The notes under the pieces were generated by a model. That model saw nothing but the letters and a program-made list of their open reading frames with translations, made no database searches and was not told the origin of the DNA. This document shows positions 25,807 through 33,747 of a DNA stretch of 64,000 nucleotides, piece after piece. This DNA is from JAJPHW01 sp963771505 (GTDB lineage: Bacteria; Acidobacteriota; Terriglobia; Terriglobales; Acidobacteriaceae): assembly GCA_963771505.1 (NCBI GenBank), contig CAVYTO010000002.1, forward strand, positions 558,001 to 622,000, given 5' to 3'. Every line of letters begins with the position of its first letter. Within the stretch, counting starts at the first letter, position 1. Made by a program: the position numbers and the translations under genes.

Positions 25807-26796
25807 CTAGCTGCAGAGTTTCCGGGCCACTTCAAACACCGTTTGTTCCGTCGGCACCGTGGCATCCTCAAGCGGAGGAGAAAACGGAATCGGCACGTGC
25901 ATCGCGCCCACTCGCGTCACCGGTTTATCCAGATCATAGAACGCGCCTTGGGCCACAACGGCCGCTATTTCCGCCGCCACGCCGTATCGCCCGTAGCCCT
26001 CGTCCATTACAATTGCGCGGGACGTTTTCTTCACTGAATCGATCAGCGTCTTTTCGTCCAGCGGCCAGGTCGTTCGCGGATCTACCACCTCCGCGCTGAT
26101 CCCCGCCTGCTCCAGCAACTCTGCCGCGCCCAGCGCCACCTGTACCATGCTGCTTGTCGCAATCAAAGTAATGTCCGTTCCCTCACGCTTCACATCCGCC
26201 ACGCCAAACGGAATCGTATATTCGCCCGTCGGCACCGGCCCCTTCAACTTGTGGTGCATCATCTTATCTTCGAAGAACACCACCGGATTATCGTCGCGGA
26301 TCGCCGTCTTCAACAATCCTTTTGCGTCATACGGCGTCGATGGCAGTACAACTTTCAATCCCGGAACATGGCTGAACCACGCATGCAGCGATTGCGAGTG
26401 TTGGGCCGCCGACCGCCGCGTCGCGCCTAGCGTCGTCCGCATCACCATTGGCACCTTCCACTTCCCGCCGGACATGTAATGCACTTTCGCCGCCTGGTTC
26501 ACCATTTGGTCCATCACCAGTGTCAGGAAGTCCCCAAACATGATGTCGGCCACAGGACGCATCCCCGTCATCGCCGCGCCCACCGCCACTCCCGTAAATC
26601 CAGCTTCCGAGATCGGCGTATCGATCACCCGTTGCGTGCCGAATTCCTCTACCAATCCCGACAGCACCTTGAACGGAGTGCCCGCCTCGGCCACATCTTC
26701 ACCGAAAATGCACACGGTCGAATCTCGCCGCATCTCCTCGGCCAGCGCTTCCCGTACGGCTTGCGCGAATGTCAACTCCCGCATCTCTTCAGGCAT
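25807..26796 (-). CDS. 2-oxoacid dehydrogenase E1 beta subunit
   Basis: The 329-residue protein is an E1 beta: RELTFAQAVREALAEEM, then FGEDVAEAGTPFKV, the conserved DTPISEAGFTGVAVGAAM, and QHSQSLHAWFSHVPGLKVVLPSTPYDAKGLL. The C-terminal transketolase-like domain has the SSMVQVALGAAELL and VVDPRTTWPLDE segments. It pairs with E1 alpha to decarboxylate a 2-oxo acid with thiamine diphosphate. The start ATG at 26796 overlaps the E1 alpha stop by eight bases; a longer frame to 26847 is not supported. Confidence 0.92.
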   Translation of the reverse strand: MPEEMRELTFAQAVREALAEEMRRDSTVCIFGEDVAEAGTPFKVLSGLVEEFGTQRVIDTPISEAGFTGVAVGAAMTGMRPVADIMFGDFLTLVMDQMVNQAAKVHYMSGGKWKVPMVMRTTLGATRRSAAQHSQSLHAWFSHVPGLKVVLPSTPYDAKGLLKTAIRDDNPVVFFEDKMMHHKLKGPVPTGEYTIPFGVADVKREGTDITLIATSSMVQVALGAAELLEQAGISAEVVDPRTTWPLDEKTLIDSVKKTSRAIVMDEGYGRYGVAAEIAAVVAQGAFYDLDKPVTRVGAMHVPIPFSPPLEDATVPTEQTVFEVARKLCS

Positions 26797-27784
26797 ATAC
26801 GTCCTGGTCCACTTCCTCGACGCCGGGGTATGGCGACGCAACCGCAAATTCGACCGCTGCTTTCATTTCCTTTGTTACTTCTGCCACCACCGCGTCGAGA
26901 CTCGCACCGTCGGCAATCTTTTCCGTCGTAAGATGCGATGCAAACAGCGTGATCGGATCGCGTTCTGTCTTCCAGTGCTGCTCTTCCGTTTTTGCGCGAT
27001 AGTATTCGCGATTGATGTCGCCCACATGGTGCCCGGTGTACCGGTACGTATCGCACAGCAGCAGCGCCGGGCCGTCGCCCTTCCGCGCCCGCTCGATCAA
27101 CCGGCTGGCGACCGAGTAAACCGCCCGCACGTCCTGCCCGTCAACTTTCTCCGCTTGCAACCCAAAAGCCGTTGCGCGTTGCAGGATGTCGCCCGCCGTC
27201 GTCTCCGAAAAATGTGTGTACTCGGTGTAGGAATTGTTCTCGCACACGTAGACAACGGGCAGCTTCCATAGTTGCGCAAGATTGAATTCTTCATAGACAA
27301 CACCCTGCCCCAGCGCGCCCTCGCCAAAGAAACATGCGGCCACCCGTCCGTTGCCAAGCTGCTTCGAGGAAAACGCGGCCCCCGTCGCGATGCCCACGCT
27401 GCCCGCAACGATCGCATTCGCGCCCAGATTCCCGGTCGCCGGATCGGCGATATGCATCGACCCGCCCTTACCCTTGCAATACCCGGCTTTTTTGCCCAGC
27501 AGTTCGGCAAACATCAAGTCTGGTGACGCCCCTTTCGCCAGGCAATGCCCGTGTCCGCGATGCGTGCTCGTGATGTAATCGTCTTTCCGCAGGGCTTCGC
27601 ATACTCCCACCGCGACCGCTTCCTCGCCTACATATAGGTGCGCCAGCCCCGGCATCAGAGCTCGCGTGTAAAGCTCGTTCACCTGCTCTTCGAACAGCCG
27701 GATGCTCACCATCTGCCGATACATCCGCAACAATTTCTCTTTCGCGATGGCCGGGCTTTGCGGCGCTTGGGCGGTCGTCGTCAT
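26789..27784 (-). CDS. 2-oxoacid/acetoin dehydrogenase E1 alpha subunit
   Basis: The 331-residue protein matches E1 alpha of the acetoin or pyruvate type: LLRMYRQMVSIRLFEEQV, STHRGHGHCLAKG, KGGSMHIADP and the thiamine-diphosphate region GEGALGQG (154-161) through CENN (Asn183). The first motif residue pair is GEG rather than the usual GDG, a conservative but uncommon change at a Mg-binding position. Similarity by eye is greatest to AcoA-like enzymes, but the operon lacks other acetoin genes. It overlaps the preceding dehydrogenase gene by four bases. Confidence 0.9.
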   Translation of the reverse strand: MTTTAQAPQSPAIAKEKLLRMYRQMVSIRLFEEQVNELYTRALMPGLAHLYVGEEAVAVGVCEALRKDDYITSTHRGHGHCLAKGASPDLMFAELLGKKAGYCKGKGGSMHIADPATGNLGANAIVAGSVGIATGAAFSSKQLGNGRVAACFFGEGALGQGVVYEEFNLAQLWKLPVVYVCENNSYTEYTHFSETTAGDILQRATAFGLQAEKVDGQDVRAVYSVASRLIERARKGDGPALLLCDTYRYTGHHVGDINREYYRAKTEEQHWKTERDPITLFASHLTTEKIADGASLDAVVAEVTKEMKAAVEFAVASPYPGVEEVDQDVYA

Positions 27785-28674
27785 TTTGCCACCTTCGTCT
27801 TCACACCCGACATTTTCGCCAGTACGTCAAAGACCACGGCGAAATCCAGTTTCTCCCAACCCATTCCTCTGGCCGCCGTGAGGAACTCGTTGCTGATTGC
27901 TGTTGTGGGTAACGGCACATTCAATTGCCGCCCCAACTCCAGAGCCAGCAACATATCTTTCTGCATCATGTTGCAGTCGAACCACGCTTCTTCGGGCTGC
28001 TCCAGGACGAACGGCCCGCGATATTTGATCATCGGCGACGCAACCGCGCTGTTGACGAGCACATCCACCGCAGTCTCGCGAGCGATGCCGCTCTTTTCCG
28101 CCAGCAACACGCCTTCTGAAAAAGCCATCATCTGCACTTGCAAACTCAAATTCACTGCGATCTTCATTGACAACGCCAGGCCGTTATCGCCAACATGCGT
28201 GACCTTCGGCCCAATGTCGAGCAGCAGCGGCTTGATCTTTTCAAACGTTTCTTTCCGCCCGCCCACCATCACCGAAAGCTTGCCTTCCTGCAAGGTGATC
28301 ACGCTGCCCGACACCGGAGCGTCCACCATGTCCGCACCCTTTTCCCGCACTTTCGCCGCGACCGTTCGGCTGAACGTGGGGCTCACCGTGCTGATGTCCA
28401 CAAACGTTTTGCCCGCCTTCATCTCATTCAACAAACCGTCCGGACCGTCGGTGATCGCAGCCAGCGCCGCTGAATTTGTCACCATCGCAAACACGACGTC
28501 GGACGCCGCCGCCACCGCCCGCGGCGAGTCGCCCCACTTCATCCCTTTGTCGATCAGCCATTGCGCTTTCGACTTTGTGCGGTTATATCCGGTGACGGTG
28601 TGGCCCTTGTCCAGCAGCCGCGAGACCATCTGCCCGCCCATCACGCCGAGACCGATAAATCCTAAGTTCGCCAT
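27781..28674 (-). CDS. NAD-binding beta-hydroxyacid dehydrogenase (3-hydroxyisobutyrate DH family)
   Basis: The 297-residue protein has the family order: Rossmann GFIGLGVMGGQMVSRLL at the N-terminus, the substrate-binding VDAPVSGSV segment near residue 120, and the catalytic Lys in LALSMKIAVN near 171, with the helical C-terminal domain after it. Members oxidise or reduce 3-hydroxyisobutyrate, tartronate semialdehyde, 4-hydroxybutyrate/succinic semialdehyde or similar. Next to a semialdehyde-type aldehyde dehydrogenase, a semialdehyde/hydroxyacid interconversion is plausible. It overlaps E1 alpha by four bases. Confidence 0.88.
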   Translation of the reverse strand: MANLGFIGLGVMGGQMVSRLLDKGHTVTGYNRTKSKAQWLIDKGMKWGDSPRAVAAASDVVFAMVTNSAALAAITDGPDGLLNEMKAGKTFVDISTVSPTFSRTVAAKVREKGADMVDAPVSGSVITLQEGKLSVMVGGRKETFEKIKPLLLDIGPKVTHVGDNGLALSMKIAVNLSLQVQMMAFSEGVLLAEKSGIARETAVDVLVNSAVASPMIKYRGPFVLEQPEEAWFDCNMMQKDMLLALELGRQLNVPLPTTAISNEFLTAARGMGWEKLDFAVVFDVLAKMSGVKTKVAK

Positions 28675-28689
28675 TGTGTTTTCGCTTTC

Positions 28690-29508
28690 CTAATTCGTCG
28701 CTGAAGAAGGCGGCTGCTGTTTCAACGCCAGGTTGGTATCTTCCCGCACCTGCTCCAGATGCGCCCGCATGGCCGCTCTTGCGGCACTGCCGTCTTGAGC
28801 TTCCACCGCTTCCAGAATTCTTTTGTGATGAAACTGCCCCCGCTGCGCCCCGCCGGCGACATTGAAAATCTTCACCCTCTGCTCGCGCAGCACTCCAACA
28901 ATCGAATCGATCAGGGACAAAATCACCGGATTCGCCGCCGCTTCCGCCAGCGCCAAATGAAAGTCGAGGTCCGCTTCAATGAATCCATCGGGATCTTTCC
29001 GGTTCAGCTCCATCTTTTCGTACGCCGCCCGCAACGCTTTTCGATCTGCATCGTCGCCCCGCAGGGCCGCCAATGCGGCGATTTCCGGTTCCAGAATTGC
29101 CCGCACTTCCGCTAGCTGCAGCGAGCCTTCCGGCTGCCCGATCTTGATCATCCGGTCGAGCGATTCGCGGATCGATTGCGTCGTCCCGTCCGTCACAAAC
29201 GTTCCTCTTCCGCTGAACGCCTCGACCAATCCCTTTTCCCGCAGCGCTTTCACCGCTTCCCGTACTGCCGTCCGGCTCACTCCGAATCGCTCTGCCAACT
29301 CCCGTTCCGCGGGCAGTTGATCGCCCGGCTTCAGCGTGCCTTTCATGATCAGGTCTTCGATCTGCCGCACAATTTGTTCGTAGAGCCGTGAAGTCTGCAC
29401 CGCCTTGTATGCGGGAACACCCGGCAGCTTGCCAGCCGCCCGGCTGCTTACCCATGCCAGGTTCGCCGCCTTGCGCCGCTCTTTCCGGCTATTTTCCATG
29501 GCTTCCAT
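28690..29508 (-). CDS. GntR/FadR-family transcriptional regulator
   Basis: The 272-residue protein has an N-terminal winged helix (about 40-110) with LYEQIVRQIEDLIMKGTLKPGDQLPAERELAERFGVSRTAVREAVKALREKGLVE-type sequence split over its three helices, and a C-terminal FCD ligand-binding domain with the metal-binding acidic/His positions (DLDFHLALAEAAANP, HHKRILEAVEAQD). FadR-type regulators usually repress catabolic operons and release DNA on binding an organic acid. The ATG shares one base with the upstream aldehyde dehydrogenase stop (TGATG). It probably regulates its own operon. Confidence 0.92.
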   Translation of the reverse strand: MEAMENSRKERRKAANLAWVSSRAAGKLPGVPAYKAVQTSRLYEQIVRQIEDLIMKGTLKPGDQLPAERELAERFGVSRTAVREAVKALREKGLVEAFSGRGTFVTDGTTQSIRESLDRMIKIGQPEGSLQLAEVRAILEPEIAALAALRGDDADRKALRAAYEKMELNRKDPDGFIEADLDFHLALAEAAANPVILSLIDSIVGVLREQRVKIFNVAGGAQRGQFHHKRILEAVEAQDGSAARAAMRAHLEQVREDTNLALKQQPPSSATN

Positions 29509-30872
29509 CACTGAATGCTTACGGTCTTGATATTGGTGAACTCACGAATCCCGAACGGCCCCAGTTCTCGTCCGTGCCCCGATTGCTTCACCCCGCCAAA
29601 TGGAATTTTCGGGTCCGAAGCCACCATGCGGTTCACAAACACCATTCCCGATTCCAGTTCGTCGATGAACCTGTCACGTTCCGCTGCGTCGTTCGTCCAC
29701 ACGCTCGCGCCCAAGCCGAAACGCGTGTCGTTCGCCAACTGGATCGCTTCGTCAATTCCCTTCACCCGAAAAATACTCGCCACCGGCCCAAACAACTCCT
29801 CGCGATAAGCCGGCGATTCTTTCGGGATGTCAGTCAATACCGTTGGCGGATAAAAATTCCCCGGCCCAGCCGAAGGTTTGCCTCCGGTCAAAACCCGCGC
29901 TCCCGCATCCACTGATTTCTGCACATCGCGCTGTAAGTCCTTCACCGCTTCCGCCGTGGCCAGCGGCCCCAACTCCGTAGCGGCATCCATTGGATCGCCC
30001 ACTTTCAGCGCCTTCATCTGGGTCACGAATTTGCGTTCAAACTCATCCGCGATCGCCTCCGCCACAATGAACCGCTTGGCCGCGATGCACGATTGTCCGT
30101 TATTCGAAATTCTCGCCTTCACGCCGGTCGCAACCGCATCGTCCAGATTCGCGCTCGGCATCACAATAAACGGATCGCTACCGCCCAACTCCAACACCAC
30201 TTTCTTAATGTTGCGCGCCGCCGAAATTCCAACTTGTACTCCCGCGCCTTCGCTTCCAGTAAGCGTGGCCGCCACCACCCGTCGGTCGCTCAATATCTTG
30301 TCCACCTTGTCCGAGCCAATCAGCAAAGTCTGGAACACTCCTTCGCCGAATCCCGCGCGCCGGAACACATCCTCCAGCTTCAAAGCGCACTGCGGAACAT
30401 TCGAGGCATGTTTCAGCAAACCAACATTGCCCGCCATCAACGCCGGAGCGATAAACCGCACCGCCTGCCAAAACGGATAATTCCACGGCATGATTGCCAG
30501 CACCACTCCAATCGGCTGATAGTGAACGTAGCTCTTGCTGGCGGTGGTCTCGACTATCTCATCACGCAGGAATTTCTCCGCATGCTCGGCGTAGTACCTG
30601 CACCCGGACGCGCACTTCACTGCCTCATCCACCGCCGACTTCAGCGTCTTGCCCATTTCCAGCGTCATCATTCTTGCCAGCGAATCTTTCTCGCCCTCGA
30701 GAATCTCCGCCGCCCGGTTCATGGCTTTCGCGCGCTCGGCAAAACTCGCGCGCCGATGCCGCTTAAACGCGGCCGATGCCAGCGTAAGCTTTTCCTCTAT
30801 CTGCTGATCGGTCAGCGGCTCGAAACTGCGCACCGTTTCGCCGGTCGCCGGATTAATCGTTGCAATTGGCAT
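29508..30872 (-). CDS. NAD(P)-dependent aldehyde dehydrogenase (succinate-semialdehyde type)
   Basis: The 454-residue protein matches the short succinate-semialdehyde dehydrogenase subgroup: MPIATINPATGETV at the start, IMPWNYPFWQ, the catalytic Glu in VLELGGSDPF, the catalytic Cys in NNGQSCIAAKRF (about 260) and EELFGPVASIF. These enzymes oxidise semialdehydes to acids. It is the first gene of the seven-gene operon and is preceded by a TTGACA-type promoter and a candidate GntR dyad. Confidence 0.92.
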   Translation of the reverse strand: MPIATINPATGETVRSFEPLTDQQIEEKLTLASAAFKRHRRASFAERAKAMNRAAEILEGEKDSLARMMTLEMGKTLKSAVDEAVKCASGCRYYAEHAEKFLRDEIVETTASKSYVHYQPIGVVLAIMPWNYPFWQAVRFIAPALMAGNVGLLKHASNVPQCALKLEDVFRRAGFGEGVFQTLLIGSDKVDKILSDRRVVAATLTGSEGAGVQVGISAARNIKKVVLELGGSDPFIVMPSANLDDAVATGVKARISNNGQSCIAAKRFIVAEAIADEFERKFVTQMKALKVGDPMDAATELGPLATAEAVKDLQRDVQKSVDAGARVLTGGKPSAGPGNFYPPTVLTDIPKESPAYREELFGPVASIFRVKGIDEAIQLANDTRFGLGASVWTNDAAERDRFIDELESGMVFVNRMVASDPKIPFGGVKQSGHGRELGPFGIREFTNIKTVSIQ

Positions 30873-30911
30873 GATCGCGTTCTCCGCTCAAGGATTCGTT
30901 TCCGGTAAAGC

Positions 30912-30951
30912 GGTCATACACCTATACCACAACCCTAACCTCAGTTGTCAA
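30912..30951 (-). promoter_or_regulatory. Promoter and candidate GntR operator of the seven-gene operon
   Basis: On the minus strand a perfect -35 box TTGACA lies at 30951-30946. It is followed 18-19 bases later by TATA-like sequence inside GGTATAGGTGTATGACC (30928-30912). That segment has dyad character, GGTATA…TATGACC, and the GGT…ACC ends expected of FadR-type operators. Overlap of operator and -10 region fits repression by the operon's own GntR protein. The assignment is inference. Confidence 0.45.
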
Positions 30952-31049
30952 GCCCTGTATTAACGAAATTTCTTGACTTCATAAACCAAATAGTGGTACT
31001 GCTGTCCGACCAGAGATTTTTGGTTATCGCGTTCAATAAGGAGCTGAAG

Positions 31050-32279
31050 TTGGTACGAAAATCGATCCTCACCCTGCTCGCCTGCCTGCTATCTACCGGT
31101 TCATCCCTATACCTATCGGCCCAACAGCATGCCGAGCGCACCCTGGACGAAATTAAAACCGAAGCCGTTCACCGCGCCGAAAACGGCATGTACCCGCTTA
31201 TCGGTCTCGATCCCGCCGATGTCAAATCTGCATTCGAAAATATTCACAGCTCCGATAAAGACGAGTGGGCCGAAGGCTTTATGAAGGTCGCGGACCGCTA
31301 CATGGCCGAAGGCCGGTCCCTCGAGAAGAGCGACCCGACCAAGGCTAACGCTGACTTCATCCGCGCCTGGCGCGTCTACTCATTCGGCCGCTGGCCGATT
31401 CCCGCCTCGCCAAAAAAGCAGGAGTCCTACCAAAAAGCACTCGAAGCTTTTCTCGCCCACGCTAAGTTCTTCGATCCTCCGCTCGAAGTCGTGCATATTC
31501 CCTTCGAGGGCAAAGAGATCACCGGATACCTGCGTCTCCCCAAGAATGCGCAAGGCCCGGTTCCTTTTGTCATCGCTGTGAACGGCCTCGACAGCCGAAA
31601 GGAAGACGTTACCGAAAGCTTCTCCGCGATTCTTCCCTTTGGCGTTGGATACATTGCCGTCGACGGACCGGGCACCGGACAAGCTCCGATCAAGGCCAGC
31701 GAAACCGCCGACCGCATGCTATCAAAAGTGATCGATTACCTTCAGAGCAGGCCTGAAGTCGACAAAAACAGGATCTCGCTTCACGGCGTCAGTTGGGGCG
31801 CTTATTGGGCCACGAAGATGGCCATCGTGGAACGCGCCCGGCTTCGCGGCGCCAGCGCTCAGTCTCCCCCGATCGACACATTTTTCCAGGAAGATTTTCT
31901 ACACAACTCCCTGCTCGGCAATCGCGAATATTTGTTTGATCAGGTTCCCGCACTCATGTCCATCTGTGAAGGCGTGAATTCCCTCGATGACCTCGCCAAG
32001 TTCCTGCCCAAAATGTCGCTCGTCCATCAAGGACTACTGGGAAAACCCATGGCGCCGATGTTAGTGATTGCAGGTGTCAAAGACACCCAGGTTCCAATAT
32101 CGGATATTTATCTGCTATTGAGTCAGGGCGACACCCCGAAAGATGCCTGGATCAACCCCATGGGCGGACACTTGGGACGTCAGGTGAAGGTATGGCCTGA
32201 TCCTCTGATTTTCAAGCAAGTCATTATTCCGTGGATTCTAAAAACGCTCGATGTCGCGCCCGCTCCCGGTCGCGGATAA
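31050..32279 (+). CDS. Secreted alpha/beta hydrolase, FrsA/DUF1100-like
   Basis: The best start is TTG at 31050, preceded by AAGGAG at 31038-31043. It gives a 409-residue protein with an immediate signal peptide (SILTLLACLLSTGSSLYLSA). The hydrolase core has VPFVIAVNGLDS, the nucleophile elbow HGVSWGAYWA, the acid in VIAGVKDTQVP and a final His in GGHLG. The N-terminal helical region (about 20-150) resembles FrsA/DUF1100 esterases. An ATG 105 bases upstream would bury the signal peptide. The gene lies divergently from the aldehyde dehydrogenase operon and 24 bases before the symporter gene, so a transport-coupled hydrolysis role is possible. Confidence 0.8.
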   Translation: MVRKSILTLLACLLSTGSSLYLSAQQHAERTLDEIKTEAVHRAENGMYPLIGLDPADVKSAFENIHSSDKDEWAEGFMKVADRYMAEGRSLEKSDPTKANADFIRAWRVYSFGRWPIPASPKKQESYQKALEAFLAHAKFFDPPLEVVHIPFEGKEITGYLRLPKNAQGPVPFVIAVNGLDSRKEDVTESFSAILPFGVGYIAVDGPGTGQAPIKASETADRMLSKVIDYLQSRPEVDKNRISLHGVSWGAYWATKMAIVERARLRGASAQSPPIDTFFQEDFLHNSLLGNREYLFDQVPALMSICEGVNSLDDLAKFLPKMSLVHQGLLGKPMAPMLVIAGVKDTQVPISDIYLLLSQGDTPKDAWINPMGGHLGRQVKVWPDPLIFKQVIIPWILKTLDVAPAPGRG

Positions 32280-32303
32280 AACATAAGTAAACATCTTTCA
32301 CTC

Positions 32304-33602
32304 ATGGCATCGTTGCCCATTTCGCCGCCACTCTCCCCGCCCAGCCCGGCGCAGCGCAAACCTTTCTATTCCACATTGTGGGTGCAGGTTTTACTTGCGA
32401 TGGTGGCGGCCGTCATCTTCGGTTACATCAGTCCGTCTTACGCGATTGCCATGAAGCCGCTGGGCGACGCCTTCATCCGGCTGATCACCATGATCATCAC
32501 TTTGATCATCTTCTGCACCGTCGTCTCCGGCATCGCCGGCATGCAGGACATGAAAAAAGTCGGACGCGTCGGCGGCAAAGCCCTCCTCTATTTTGAAATC
32601 GTTTCCACCGTCGCTCTGGGTATGGGACTGGTGGTCGGAAACGTCGTTCGCCCCGGCAACGGCTTCAACGTCGACGCCCGCACCCTGGATTCGAAGGCCG
32701 TTGCTGAATACTCGGGCCAGGCCAAGTCGCAGACCGTCGCCGATTTCCTACTGCACCTCATCCCCACCACGGTTGTTGACGCCTTCGCCAAGGGCGACAT
32801 TCTGCAAGTCGTGCTCATCGCGATTCTTTTCGGTTTCGCTCTTTCCATCGCCGGGCGGCAGTGTCTCCCCGTCGTCGCCCTGATTGACTCCCTGATGCAC
32901 GCGCTTTTTGCCGTCGTCAATCTCATAATGAAGTTCGCTCCCATCGGCGCATTCGGTGCGATGGCCTTTACCATCGGCCGTTACGGACTTTCTTCGCTCG
33001 GTCCTCTCGCCAAACTCATCGCCACTTTTTGGGGAACCTGCATAGCATTCGTCATCATCGTGCTCGGCTCGGTCGCCGCGATGGTAGGTTTCAACATTTT
33101 CAAATTCCTTCGTTACATAAAGGAAGAAATCCTGCTCGTGCTCGCCACCAGTTCTTCCGAAACAGCCCTCCCCACGCTAATGGAAAAACTGGAACTTCTC
33201 GGCTGCTCGAAATCTCTCGTCGGATTAGTCGTCCCCACCGGATACACCTTCAATACCGATGGCAGCAGTCTATATATGACTCTGGCCGCCTTATTCGTCG
33301 CCCAGGCCACCAACACGCATTTGAACTTCATGCAGCAATTGACAATTTTTTCCGTGGCCGTTCTGACCTCGAAAGGCGCAAGCGGCGTGCAAGGTGCCTC
33401 ATTCATCGCGCTGGTCGGTACGCTAGCCGTAATCCCTTCAATTCCGGTCGCGGGCATGGCTCTCATTCTCGGTATTGACCGCTTCATGAGCATGTTTCGC
33501 GCTCTCACCAATATGGTCGGTAACGGCGTGGCCACTCTCGTGGTGGCCCGATGGGAGCATGAACTCGATGGCGCTGTTTTGAATTCTGCCCTGGAAGCAT
33601 AA
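32304..33602 (+). CDS. Dicarboxylate/amino acid:cation symporter (DAACS family)
   Basis: The 432-residue membrane protein matches DctA/GltP. It has RLITMIITLIIFCTVVSGIAGM in the first repeat, the serine-rich re-entrant loop SSSETALPTLMEKLE (HP1), the NTDGSS stretch in TM7 (GYTFNTDGSSLYMTLAALFVAQ), and the HP2 loop TSKGASGVQGASF. The C-terminal MFRALTNMVGNGVATLVVARWE is typical. Transport of C4-dicarboxylates or glutamate/aspartate driven by H+ or Na+ is likely. It closely follows the secreted hydrolase gene. Confidence 0.93.
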   Translation: MASLPISPPLSPPSPAQRKPFYSTLWVQVLLAMVAAVIFGYISPSYAIAMKPLGDAFIRLITMIITLIIFCTVVSGIAGMQDMKKVGRVGGKALLYFEIVSTVALGMGLVVGNVVRPGNGFNVDARTLDSKAVAEYSGQAKSQTVADFLLHLIPTTVVDAFAKGDILQVVLIAILFGFALSIAGRQCLPVVALIDSLMHALFAVVNLIMKFAPIGAFGAMAFTIGRYGLSSLGPLAKLIATFWGTCIAFVIIVLGSVAAMVGFNIFKFLRYIKEEILLVLATSSSETALPTLMEKLELLGCSKSLVGLVVPTGYTFNTDGSSLYMTLAALFVAQATNTHLNFMQQLTIFSVAVLTSKGASGVQGASFIALVGTLAVIPSIPVAGMALILGIDRFMSMFRALTNMVGNGVATLVVARWEHELDGAVLNSALEA

Positions 33603-33705
33603 AAACTTTTCATGTTTACAAGTGCGCACAACCCGAATTGCAAGTATGATGGCGAATCCACAACCGAAAACTTGCTGGTGTGCGCGGTCTCGTTACAGAA
33701 CCAAT

Positions 33706-33721
33706 TTGTGGCATTCCACAA
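33706..33721. promoter_or_regulatory. Perfect dyad upstream of the TonB-dependent receptor gene
   Basis: TTGTGG at 33706-33711 and CCACAA at 33716-33721 form a perfect dyad with spacer CATT, 26 bases before the receptor start codon. It could be an operator or a short RNA hairpin in the leader. No regulator can be assigned. Confidence 0.4.
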
Positions 33722-33747
33722 TATGAATTCTCTTCGGAGGGGTCGTC

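Noticed and set aside
33690..33747. sigma-54 promoter in front of the TonB-dependent receptor
   Set aside because: TGGCAT is present but no TTGC element follows at the right spacing.
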